A stretch of 9,594 bases of DNA, from the NCBI GenBank assembly GCA_022796315.1, contig JAAWIL010000066.1:1-9594 (forward strand). Reading direction: 5' to 3'. A program made the translations under genes and the position numbers. The stretch comes from Oscillibacter sp. (lineage in GTDB: Bacteria > Bacillota > Clostridia > Oscillospirales > Oscillospiraceae). This document shows positions 1 to 6,308 of the stretch, one piece after another; the stretch's first letter is position 1; each line of letters starts with the position of its first letter. The notes below the pieces were generated by a model, which was given only the letters and a program-made list of their open reading frames with translations, was not told the origin of the DNA and ran no database searches.

Positions 1-1224
1 GCAGGCCAGCTTCAGGTAGCCGCCGTAGCCGATGCGGTCGATGGGCTTTCTCAAGATGGCCCGGCGGGCGGTGACCCAGTTCTCCTTGGCCTCCCGGACG
101 GGGTCGCCTCCCTCGTGGAAGGTGTCGGGGAAGAAGTAGGGCAGGAACCGGCCCTCGGTGTACTTCACCCCGGGGATGTCGGAGATCAGCCGCAGGGTGG
201 CCCCGTTGCCCACGCTCCCCACCACCGCGTCCAGGCCGATGGACTGAAACTCGTCCATGTAGGGCTCGGTGCCGATGAAGTGGTCCCCCAGGAACATCAT
301 GGCCTCCTTGCCCATCTCGTGGGTGATGTCCACCATCTCACGGGCCAGCGCGGCCACCTCCCGGCGCTGGAAGGCCATAAAGTCCTTGAATTCCTTACTG
401 GGCACCCGGTACTGGTTGTTGTAGTACCCCTGGTCAATGATATACTCCGGCCGGAACTTATAGCCAGCCTCCCGCTCAAACTGCTCCAGAATATAGGGGG
501 AGACGGAGGCGGAGTAGCCGTACCAGTCCACATACTTCTCCCGCTTCAGCTCGTCGAAGACCAGGGTGAACTGGTGGAAGAAGGTGGTGTAGCGGATCAC
601 ATTCACATAGGGGTGGCCGGCGATAAACTTCCGCAGCCGCTCCATGGTGAACTTCCGGGTCTTGGGCTGGCGGACGTCGAAGGTAATCTGGTGCTCAAAA
701 TCCTTCCAGTCGTTGGTGACGGCGTTGTACATGTGGACCGGGTCCCAGATCAGATAGGCCAGGAAGCTCACCGTGTAGTCGTGAAAGGCCTCCGGCGCGC
801 CGATGACGACGCACCCGTCCTCATACCGCCAGGCGTCAGGGGAGAGGGGCTGCCCCGTGGTGCGGTCCATTACCTCCCACCAACGCTTGATGTCGTCCCG
901 GGTGTTGACCTCCAGCAACTCGCCGCTGATCCCCTTCATCAGAGGGATGGACAGCGGCCCGCCGGCGGCGGTGTGAAAGCCGGTCATGATATAGCACTGC
1001 TGGACCTCATCGGGGTTGGCCCGGGCCCAGTCGTTGTCCTTCCGGGTGGTGTAATAGGTGGAGTAGACCTTGGCGTCCACGCTCTTCAGCTCCTCGGGGT
1101 AGTCGGTGCCGTCGCAGTCCCGGATGGCGTCGGCCCCCCAGCGCTTCAGCAGCTCCAGGGTCTCGGGGACCACGTCCACATCGGTAGGAATGGTCACCCG
1201 GCCCATGTTCTGTTGTTCGATCAT
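1..1224 (-). CDS. lnpA: GH112 1,3-beta-galactosyl-N-acetylhexosamine phosphorylase (galacto-N-biose/lacto-N-biose phosphorylase type), 3' end cut by window
   Basis: Cytoplasmic enzyme expected to cleave a beta-galactosyl disaccharide with phosphate, giving alpha-galactose-1-phosphate plus the second sugar. The first 408 residues are present; the family is usually about 720-750. The N-terminus (GRVTIPTDVD, then WGADAIRDCDGT at 29-40), WEVMDRTTG (116-124), HDYTVSFLAYLIWDPVHMYN (148-167), the MFLGDHFIGTEPY block (310-322) and PGVKYTEGRFLPYFFPDTF (351-369) closely match what I recall of the Bifidobacterium longum enzyme. Asp314 in GDHFIG aligns with its proposed catalytic Asp313. The start at 1224 has an AGGGGG ribosome site six bases upstream; a later ATG (1205) has none. 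It is the last gene visible in the leftward transporter operon, 10 bp after the small membrane-protein gene. Known family members prefer Gal-beta-1,3-GlcNAc/GalNAc or Gal-beta-1,4-rhamnose; this fragment does not settle which. Family call is secure, exact substrate is inference. Confidence 0.93.
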   Translation of the reverse strand, partial: MIEQQNMGRVTIPTDVDVVPETLELLKRWGADAIRDCDGTDYPEELKSVDAKVYSTYYTTRKDNDWARANPDEVQQCYIMTGFHTAAGGPLSIPLMKGISGELLEVNTRDDIKRWWEVMDRTTGQPLSPDAWRYEDGCVVIGAPEAFHDYTVSFLAYLIWDPVHMYNAVTNDWKDFEHQITFDVRQPKTRKFTMERLRKFIAGHPYVNVIRYTTFFHQFTLVFDELKREKYVDWYGYSASVSPYILEQFEREAGYKFRPEYIIDQGYYNNQYRVPSKEFKDFMAFQRREVAALAREMVDITHEMGKEAMMFLGDHFIGTEPYMDEFQSIGLDAVVGSVGNGATLRLISDIPGVKYTEGRFLPYFFPDTFHEGGDPVREAKENWVTARRAILRKPIDRIGYGGYLKLAC

Positions 1225-1234
1225 ATGCTCCCCC

Positions 1235-1438
1235 TTACAGCTTCCGGCTGTCGCCCTCAAAGGGCTTGTTGTAGATCATCAGGGCGGCCAGAAGGAGGAT
1301 GACCCCCAGGATCATCCATCCCAACCCGGCCAGCTGCCCTGTCAGGGTCCATCCGTAGATGACCAGGCCCAGTCCTACGAAGAAGAACAGGGCAATCAAG
1401 GTCACCCGAAGGCTGGTGTGTTCTTTCCAAAATTTCAT
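1235..1438 (-). CDS. Small two-helix membrane protein, DUF6903-like
   Basis: Predicted 67-residue protein with a short basic/aromatic N-terminus (MKFWKEHTSLR), two hydrophobic helices at about 11-30 and 36-56 joined by a short Gly-rich turn (TGQLAGLG), and a polar tail (NKPFEGDSRKL). From memory it resembles the short DUF6903 family found in gut Firmicutes; no biochemical role is known to me. The start at 1438 is chosen because GAGG lies eight bases upstream. The frame is open to an ATG at 1474, but that one has no ribosome site. It sits between the second permease gene (142 bp away) and the phosphorylase gene (10 bp away), so it is probably co-transcribed and may be an accessory membrane subunit of the importer. 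That role is inferred only from position. Confidence 0.8.
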   Translation of the reverse strand: MKFWKEHTSLRVTLIALFFFVGLGLVIYGWTLTGQLAGLGWMILGVILLLAALMIYNKPFEGDSRKL

Positions 1439-1480
1439 CTTCAAAACCTCACAATCAATCATCGCGTACGACATTCCCGT

Positions 1481-1541
1481 CAGAGCGCGTCTGCGCTGCC
1501 GCCGCTCCGGCCCGGATCACCACCAGACCCCAGAGCGCGTC
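1481..1541. repeat. Pair of exact 11-bp direct repeats, 50 bp apart
   Basis: CAGAGCGCGTC occurs at 1481-1491 and again at 1531-1541 in the 142-bp gap between the second permease and the small membrane-protein gene. The leftward strand here also has an unattached AAGGAGG-like site just after the permease stop, with no convincing gene behind it. The repeat could be a binding site, a remnant of a duplication or chance. Confidence 0.4.
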
Positions 1542-1580
1542 AAAGTTCTTTTGCCTCCTTGTTCCTTCAAGAAGAGGAGG

Positions 1581-2471
1581 CTAGCCTTTGAGGCCGCCGA
1601 CGGTCATGCCCTGGGTGAGTTTCTTCTGTACGCACATATAGAGGATCAGGGTGGGGAGCATCACCAGGACGAGACCGGCGTACATGATGCCGAATTCCGC
1701 CTTGGACTGCTGTCCCTGCATCAGATTCAGGAGCCCCACCGGCAGGGTCTTCTGTCCCGTCGAGCTGCTCATGAGGGTCATGGAGATGATGTACTCGTTC
1801 CAGAAGGACAGGAAGTTGAAGAGGATGATGGTGATGATGGAGGGCTGCGCCATGGGGAAGATCACCCGCACCATGGCCTGGCCGTAGCCCGCGCCGTCAA
1901 TGTAGGCGGCCTCCTCAAAGTCATGGGGCAGGGTGGCGAAGTAGCCCGAGAGGAGGTACACCGTGAAGGGCAGCGCCGTGGAGGCGTAGACCAGCGCCAG
2001 CATGAGGAGGTTGTTCAGAAACACCGTCTTGCCGAAGAAGTAGTTCATCCAGCTGTCCCAGTCCCGCATCATCAGGAAGATAGGCACCACAATGTAGTTC
2101 ACGTTGATGAACAGCCCCGCCATGAAGCAGGTGTTCAGGAACCGCCCGCCACGGAAGCGGAAGCGGGAGAGACAGTAAGCCGCCGGAAGCGCCACCACCA
2201 GCAGAATGATGAGGGACAGCGCCGTGACCAGCACCGAGTTGAGCATGTAGCTGCCCATGTTGGCGGCATTCCAGGCATTCACAAAGTTCTGCCAATAGAA
2301 GCCCGCCGGCAGCGTCCAGGGATTGCCGTAGAACTCGCTGTTCTGCCGGATGGAGGCCAGGAAGACCCAGCCCACCGGCACCAGAATCACAACGGCCAGG
2401 GTGGTGAGCACCACGTAGATGAAGAGCTTGTACAGCTTGTCGCCGGAAGAGGACTTTTTCACTCCGTTCAT
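1581..2471 (-). CDS. Carbohydrate ABC transporter permease, MalG/LacG type (CUT1 family)
   Basis: Inner-membrane channel subunit of a sugar importer, 296 residues, usual length for the family. Six hydrophobic segments are visible (about 15-38, 76-98, 111-133, 152-174, 210-228 and 263-281). The cytoplasmic EAA loop that docks the ATPase is clear at 186-210 (EEAAYIDGAGYGQAMVRVIF then PMAQP), and the C-terminus ends TQGMTVGGLKG, typical of MalG-type subunits. An AAGGAGG site lies seven bases before the ATG at 2471. The gap to the preceding permease gene is only 12 bp, so the two are surely co-expressed and form the heterodimeric pore. Substrate cannot be read from the permease; the neighbouring GH112 gene suggests galacto-N-biose, lacto-N-biose or a related galactoside. 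Confidence 0.93.
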   Translation of the reverse strand: MNGVKKSSSGDKLYKLFIYVVLTTLAVVILVPVGWVFLASIRQNSEFYGNPWTLPAGFYWQNFVNAWNAANMGSYMLNSVLVTALSLIILLVVALPAAYCLSRFRFRGGRFLNTCFMAGLFINVNYIVVPIFLMMRDWDSWMNYFFGKTVFLNNLLMLALVYASTALPFTVYLLSGYFATLPHDFEEAAYIDGAGYGQAMVRVIFPMAQPSIITIILFNFLSFWNEYIISMTLMSSSTGQKTLPVGLLNLMQGQQSKAEFGIMYAGLVLVMLPTLILYMCVQKKLTQGMTVGGLKG

Positions 2472-2483
2472 AACCGCCCCTCC

Positions 2484-3356
2484 TTACATTTCCAGGACTT
2501 CCCGCTTTGTCACCTGGTTCACCAGGGCGGACAGCAGGAAGGAGAACAGGAAGATCACAACGCCCGCGGCCATGGAGTAGCCGTAGAGTCCGGCGTCCTT
2601 CTGGTTGTACATGAAGCTCAGCGCCACATCCGACGCCCCCTTGGCCACCATGGCCTTGACGAAGAGGAAGGCCATGTTGATGTTGGAGATGATGAAGAAG
2701 GTCAGCGTCGTGCGGATGTTGGTCCAGATCAGCGGCAGGGTGATCTGGAAGAACTGGGTCAGCCGCCCGGCTCCGTCCAGCCCCGCGCTCTCGTAGAGGC
2801 TGATGGGCACCGCCGCCATGGAGGCCATGTACATCACCATGTAGTAGCCGATGGCCTGCCAGACCATGGCGATGATGATGCTGACGATGACCATGGGCTG
2901 GACCTTCCAGAGGATCATCACATCATGGCCGGACAGCAGGGAGAAGATGCTGTTCAGCATGCCGTTCTCCGGCTTGTAGACGGCGGAGAAGATGCCCGCG
3001 ATAACCACCACAGACAGAATGTTGGGAATATAGAAGACAATGCGGAAGAAGTTCTGCCCCCGGATCTTCTCCCGGGTCAGAATTGCCGCAAAGACAATGG
3101 CGAAGAAAAAGGTGATGACCGTCACTGTCACAATCAGCAAAATGGTGTTCTGCATGGAGGCGATGAACTTGGCGTCCCGGATCAGTGCCCGGAAGTTGCT
3201 CATTCCCACAAAGGTCTCCGTGGGGGAGTAGGCCCCCCGCTCAAAGAGGGACATCCGGAATACATTCAGGGTGGGGACGATCATGAAGAGGAAAAACAGG
3301 ATGGCTGCCGGAGCAACGCACAGGACAAGAAAGCGGCTGCGGCGTTTGCTGCGCAT
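2484..3356 (-). CDS. Carbohydrate ABC transporter permease, MalF/UgpA type (CUT1 family)
   Basis: First pore subunit of the sugar importer, 290 residues. The start at 3356 (MRSKRRSRFL) is supported by AAAGGAG seven bases upstream and by a typical basic N-terminus followed directly by the first helix (9-30). The frame is open much further upstream (to 3548), but that extension translates the repeat and hairpin region and is not protein-like. Further helices are near 70-93, 107-127, 154-178, 213-235 and 262-281. The EAA loop is at 189-211 (YESAGLDGAG...ITLPLI), with the usual Gly and Leu-Pro positions. The large periplasmic P2 loop of enterobacterial MalF is absent, as is normal in Firmicutes. 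Unlike the tight 12-bp link to the next permease, it lies 294 bp after the binding-protein gene, behind a MITE-like repeat and a strong hairpin. Confidence 0.92.
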   Translation of the reverse strand: MRSKRRSRFLVLCVAPAAILFFLFMIVPTLNVFRMSLFERGAYSPTETFVGMSNFRALIRDAKFIASMQNTILLIVTVTVITFFFAIVFAAILTREKIRGQNFFRIVFYIPNILSVVVIAGIFSAVYKPENGMLNSIFSLLSGHDVMILWKVQPMVIVSIIIAMVWQAIGYYMVMYMASMAAVPISLYESAGLDGAGRLTQFFQITLPLIWTNIRTTLTFFIISNINMAFLFVKAMVAKGASDVALSFMYNQKDAGLYGYSMAAGVVIFLFSFLLSALVNQVTKREVLEM

Positions 3357-3399
3357 GAGATCGCTCCTTTCTCTCGGGAAATACGGTGAAGATGAAGGG

Positions 3400-3432
3400 G
3401 GCGGCGGTGAGCAGGCTCTGCCCACCGCCGCC
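3400..3432 (-). other. GC-rich intercistronic hairpin ahead of the permease genes
   Basis: GGCGGCGGTG (3400-3409) pairs perfectly with CACCGCCGCC (3423-3432). An inner GCAG/CTGC stem continues it after a single mismatch. On the transcribed (minus) strand it is followed by CCCCCTTCATCTTC, not a clean U-run, so it is a poor intrinsic terminator by sequence. It could slow polymerase, act as an attenuator or protect the 3' end of binding-protein mRNA. It lies about 45 bp upstream of the permease start codon. Confidence 0.6.
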
Positions 3433-3435
3433 TGA

Positions 3436-3624
3436 TATAGTGAACAACGTTGAAAAAGAGCAAATTGCACTTTTTCAACCAGCGGACTTTCGTCCGCTGG
3501 CGTGTAAAACACGCTTTGTTCCCTATGAAGTTCAAACCACGGCCGCACACGCGGCCCCCTGCGGCGGCGTTTCGCCGCAGGGTTGAAAAGAATCTATGGA
3601 TTCTTTTCAACTTGTTTGACTATA
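3436..3624. mobile_element. MITE-like, hairpin-packed repeat element with TATAGT-ended terminal inverted repeats
   Basis: Both ends read inward from TATAGT. The left end (3436-3456) and the reverse complement of the right end (3604-3624) match at 17 of 21 positions and share GTTGAAAA. Inside are six almost abutting hairpins: GTTGAAAAAG/CTTTTTCAAC (3449-3479), CCAGCGGAC/GTCCGCTGG (3479-3500), GCGTGT/ACACGC (3500-3514), GGCCGC/GCGGCC (3541-3556), CCCTGCGGCG/CGCCGCAGGG (3557-3582) and a 13-bp stem GTTGAAAAGAATC (3582-3611). There is no coding capacity. Size (189 bp), inverted ends and TA at both borders fit a non-autonomous element mobilised by an IS630/Tc1-like transposase. I recall similar hairpin chains in Flavonifractor-type genomes but cannot confirm copies. 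It splits the binding-protein gene from the permease genes. Confidence 0.65.
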
Positions 3625-3650
3625 AAACGGTCAGATGAAATGGATTCGGT

Positions 3651-5021
3651 TTACAGCAGATTCTCCCGCATGAGATCGCTGGCCTCCTTGAAGCGGGCGA
3701 CCCACTGGTCCTTGGTGGTGTTGCCGCTGACCAGATCGTTGACGGGATCGAAGAACTCCTCGCGGTTGGTGCCCACCGTGCCGGCCACGGCGTTGTAGGA
3801 GGAGAAGATGCCGACGACCGCGCTGGCGCCGTTTTCATAGATGGAGTAGAACAGGACGTTGTCACCCTCCAGCTTGTCAACGATGCCGTTGATGGGCTGC
3901 ACCGCGCCGCCCTTGAGGAAGATGTCGGCGGCCGTGTCGCTGTACATGAAGGCCACAAACTCCTTGGCGGCGTCCACGTTCTTGGCGCCGGAGGGAACCC
4001 AGATCTGCTCCAGGAAGGCGTAGCTGGCGCCGTCGCCGCCGGAGGTGACGGCGGGCAGAGCCGTCATGCCCCACTGAAAGTTATCCGCGCGGGGCGCGTC
4101 GGCCATCTCGCCGGGGAGCCAGGTGCCGTTGGGGCAGAACAGGGCCTTGTTGTCCAGGATCAGCTGCTGGTTCTGGCTGAAGTCGCTCTCGTTGGCCTGG
4201 GCGGGGGTCACCTCGGCGGTGTACTCCGCCAGCTTGGCCACGATGTCAAAGCACTGCTGGCCCTCGGGGGTGTCCCAGATGCCCTCGGCGTAGCTGGTGG
4301 CCTTGTTGAAGAACTCGGGGCCGCCCACGGAGTACATCAGGGCATAGAAGAAGGCGTCAAAGTAACCGGTGGTGGGGTAAGTAAAGAGCGCGATGCCCTC
4401 GGCCTTGGCCTGCTCGCCCAGGGACCACATCTCGTCCCAGGTGGTGGGCAGGGGCCACTGCATCTCCTCAAACAGGGCGGCGTTGTAGAACAGGCCGCAG
4501 GGAGAGTAGAACATGGGGGCCATGTAGGTCTTGCCGTCATTGTAGGGATTGGTGGCGTTGGTGCCCACGAAGCCGGGGATCAGCTTGTCGCTGACGGTGC
4601 CGGTCTCGCCGGGGATCGTCATGGACAGCACGTCGGTGATGTCGGCCATGAGCTTATCCTTGATGAACTGCTCGGTCAGGCCCTTCTCACGGCCGGTGGC
4701 CAGCAGCACCACGTCGGGATAGTCGCCGCCCTGCATGGACGGGCCGATGACGTCCTCCAGGTTCTTCTCCAGGGTGAGGGTGACCTCCATCCCGGTCTCG
4801 GCGGTGTAGGCGTCGCAGACCTCCTGCCACATGCCGGGGTAGTTGGTCTCGTAGCCGGAGGACAGAGCGGCTACCTTGAGGACCGCAGGGCCATCCTGGC
4901 TGTCCTCGGTGTCGGGGGTATCCTCGTTGTCGGGGGTGTCCGCCTGAGGCGCGCCGCCGCAGGCCGTCAGCAGGGACAGGAGTAAGAGCGCTGTCAGAGT
5001 CAGGCTGAGAAATCTTTTCAT
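3651..5021 (-). CDS. Carbohydrate ABC transporter substrate-binding lipoprotein, NgcE-like
   Basis: Extracellular, lipid-anchored receptor that captures the sugar for the importer; 456 residues, normal for the extracellular solute-binding family 1. The signal peptide ends in a lipobox (LTAC, Cys21), followed by an acidic linker (about 28-43, DTPDNEDTPDTED). The mature part has the family landmarks GGDYPDVV (98-105), LFYNAALFEE (177-186), LPTTWDEMWSLGEQAKAEGI (191-210) and NKALFCPNGTWLPGEM (291-306). The last block and the overall pattern recall NgcE (N-acetylglucosamine/chitobiose binding) more than MalE, which agrees with a HexNAc-containing ligand; this is my recollection, not a search. An AAGGAGG site lies eight bases before the ATG. 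It is the first gene of the leftward operon, with a promoter just upstream, and is divergent from the AraC-type regulator. Confidence 0.92.
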   Translation of the reverse strand: MKRFLSLTLTALLLLSLLTACGGAPQADTPDNEDTPDTEDSQDGPAVLKVAALSSGYETNYPGMWQEVCDAYTAETGMEVTLTLEKNLEDVIGPSMQGGDYPDVVLLATGREKGLTEQFIKDKLMADITDVLSMTIPGETGTVSDKLIPGFVGTNATNPYNDGKTYMAPMFYSPCGLFYNAALFEEMQWPLPTTWDEMWSLGEQAKAEGIALFTYPTTGYFDAFFYALMYSVGGPEFFNKATSYAEGIWDTPEGQQCFDIVAKLAEYTAEVTPAQANESDFSQNQQLILDNKALFCPNGTWLPGEMADAPRADNFQWGMTALPAVTSGGDGASYAFLEQIWVPSGAKNVDAAKEFVAFMYSDTAADIFLKGGAVQPINGIVDKLEGDNVLFYSIYENGASAVVGIFSSYNAVAGTVGTNREEFFDPVNDLVSGNTTKDQWVARFKEASDLMRENLL

Positions 5022-5058
5022 CGAATGTTCCTCCTTACAAATCGGAATTGGTAATTTC

Positions 5059-5086
5059 AGTATACACCATCATGGGAAGAAGACAA
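5059..5086 (-). promoter_or_regulatory. Predicted promoter of the binding-protein/permease/phosphorylase operon
   Basis: On the minus strand, TTGTCT (5081-5086) and TATACT (5059-5064) are 16 bp apart, fitting a sigma-A promoter with a 4/6 -35 box and a 5/6 -10 box. The expected transcript start is near 5052, about 30 bases before the ATG of the binding-protein gene and just ahead of its AAGGAGG site (5030-5036). The weak -35 box fits dependence on an activator. Confidence 0.5.
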
Positions 5087-5092
5087 TCCAAT

Positions 5093-5120
5093 TCTTGCGC
5101 CTGTTTTTAGAGATCTTGCG
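5093..5120. promoter_or_regulatory. Candidate AraC-type operator: direct repeats TCTTGCG at 21-bp spacing
   Basis: TCTTGCG occurs at 5093-5099 and 5114-5120, exactly 21 bp (two helical turns) apart, directly upstream of the predicted -35 box of the leftward operon. A further TTGCGATT copy follows at 5125-5132. Spacing and position are what an AraC-family activator bound as a dimer needs, and such a regulator is encoded next door. The assignment is inference. Confidence 0.38.
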
Positions 5121-5249
5121 ATTTTTGCGATTCCACAAAAAGAATCGGAAAAATCTGCTGTAAGTTTGTGTAAAAGGGATAATTCTCCAAGGCGGCTTTT
5201 CCAAGAAGGAGACAAAATACCGGGAAAACGAAAAAAATGCGGCAAAAAG

Positions 5250-5278
5250 TTGCGCAATCCGAAAAAGGGATTTATAAT
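5250..5278 (+). promoter_or_regulatory. Predicted promoter of the AraC-family regulator gene
   Basis: TTGCGC (5250-5255) and a perfect TATAAT (5273-5278) are separated by 17 bp. The expected transcript start is near 5285, about 48 bases before the preferred GTG start at 5333. This promoter lies inside the reading frame that would begin at the upstream ATG (5237), which argues against that ATG. Confidence 0.5.
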
Positions 5279-5332
5279 GGAGCCCCGGGGATTCTCCCAG
5301 GTTTTCAGATTCTTGCGGAAGGGGGCGGGGCT

Positions 5333-6184
5333 GTGAGCACGCATCAATACGTGCTGCCGGAGGACCAGGCCGGGCGCCGGAGCGGAGCCCGGCTGCTGTA
5401 CGTCTCCTATGCGCAGTACAGCCAGGAGTGGAACAGCGCCCTGCATACCCACGGCTGCGCGGAGTTGTTTTTCATTACCGGCGGCCACGGGGAGTTCCAG
5501 GTCCGCCAGGAGCGTTTCCCGGTGGCCATCAATGACCTGGTGGTGGTAAACACCAGCGTTCCCCACACGGAAACCAGCCAGAACGGCAGTCCCATGGAGT
5601 ATATCGTGCTGGGCGTGGAGGGTCTGGAGACGCTGACGGATCTCAGCGGCTGCGCCCTGATGCACCTGCTCGCGGAGCAGGAGATGGTGACCGGGTGCCT
5701 GCGGATGATGGTCCAGGAGGCCCGTGGAAACCAGCCAGGGTGGGCGCGGATCTGCCAGAGCCTGCTGGAGGTGATCCTCCAGCGCCTGCTGCGGCGGGAG
5801 GATTTCGCCCTCTCCAATCCCACCGTGGGTCCCCAGTCCAGCCGGGAGTGCGACCTGGTGCGCCGGTACATCGACAACCATTTCAAGGAAAATCTGACCC
5901 TGGATCAGCTGGCGGCCCTGGTCCATGTGAACAAATATCACCTCGCCCACGCCTTCCGCCGGGAGTTCGATGCCTCCCCCATCAGCTACCTGATTACCCG
6001 GCGGATTCAGGAGAGCCGCTTCCTCCTCAGCGAGACGGACCACAGCATCTCCCAGATCGCCCAGATTCTGGGCTTCTCCTCCCAGAGCTATTTCTCCCAG
6101 AGCTTCCGCCGTCAGGAGGGGACCAGCCCTCTGGAGTACCGCCGCCGCCACCGCCGCCAGCGGACCTCCGGCCCGCCGGTCTGA
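5333..6184 (+). CDS. AraC-family transcriptional regulator with N-terminal cupin sensor domain
   Basis: Likely sugar-responsive DNA-binding regulator of the divergent transporter/phosphorylase operon; 283 residues from the preferred start. The N-terminal cupin-like domain includes LHTHGCAELFFITGGHGEF (37-55) and a VPHTE motif (76-80). The C-terminal AraC/XylS domain (about 172-271) has two helix-turn-helix units: LTLDQLAALVHVNKYHLAHAF (188-208) and SISQIAQILGFSSQSYFSQSF (238-258), ending in the family's TSPLEYRR. I prefer GTG at 5333 because GGAAGGGGG lies seven bases upstream and a good promoter lies just before it. An in-frame ATG at 5237 would add 32 residues but has no ribosome site and overlaps the promoter. 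Whether it activates or represses cannot be read from sequence; most such regulators next to sugar operons activate. The tail is Arg-rich (RRRHRRQR). Confidence 0.88.
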   Translation: MSTHQYVLPEDQAGRRSGARLLYVSYAQYSQEWNSALHTHGCAELFFITGGHGEFQVRQERFPVAINDLVVVNTSVPHTETSQNGSPMEYIVLGVEGLETLTDLSGCALMHLLAEQEMVTGCLRMMVQEARGNQPGWARICQSLLEVILQRLLRREDFALSNPTVGPQSSRECDLVRRYIDNHFKENLTLDQLAALVHVNKYHLAHAFRREFDASPISYLITRRIQESRFLLSETDHSISQIAQILGFSSQSYFSQSFRRQEGTSPLEYRRRHRRQRTSGPPV

Positions 6185-6204
6185 GCCGGGCCCCCATCAT
6201 ACGC

Positions 6205-6241
6205 AAAATAAGGCGGACAGAGCTCTTCTGTCCGCCGTTTT
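6205..6241 (+). terminator. Intrinsic terminator after the AraC-family gene, possibly bidirectional
   Basis: GGCGGACAGA (6212-6221) and TCTGTCCGCC (6227-6236) form a perfect 10-bp stem with a five-base loop. TTTT follows after one base and an A-rich run (AAAATA) precedes it. The stem ends 20-50 bases after the regulator's stop codon. Read leftward, the A-run becomes a U-run, so it could also stop transcripts arriving from the csaB-side genes, which have no other visible terminator. Confidence 0.8.
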
Positions 6242-6308
6242 CCATGAAATTCGTCCCCCTGCGGGGCTGAATGTCTCCAAGGGTTCATATACTCTCCCAG
6301 GTGATTGC

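Noticed and set aside
115..1302. Plus-strand open frame opposite the GH112 gene
   Set aside because: No family likeness and shadow-type composition; the minus strand matches GH112 throughout.
1443..1580. Possible tiny gene behind the AAGGAGG site just after the second permease
   Set aside because: Only an 8-codon TTG frame follows at usable spacing, and the longer frame has no start codon; nothing supports a real product.
1359..3389. Very long plus-strand open frame antisense to both permease genes
   Set aside because: Its His/Glu/Gly-rich, low-complexity translation is typical of the antisense of GC-rich genes. The minus strand shows clear permease helices, EAA loops and ribosome sites.
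3357..3548. N-terminal extension of the first permease up to 3548
   Set aside because: The extension translates the GC hairpin and part of the repeat element; the start at 3356 has a strong ribosome site and a standard N-terminus.
3449..3611. Possible CRISPR array, because of the closely packed short palindromes
   Set aside because: The hairpins differ from each other in sequence and length; there are no identical repeats with unique spacers of constant size.
5057..6151. Minus-strand open frame opposite the AraC-family gene
   Set aside because: It covers the divergent promoter region and the antisense of a clear AraC protein, and has no ribosome site or domain.
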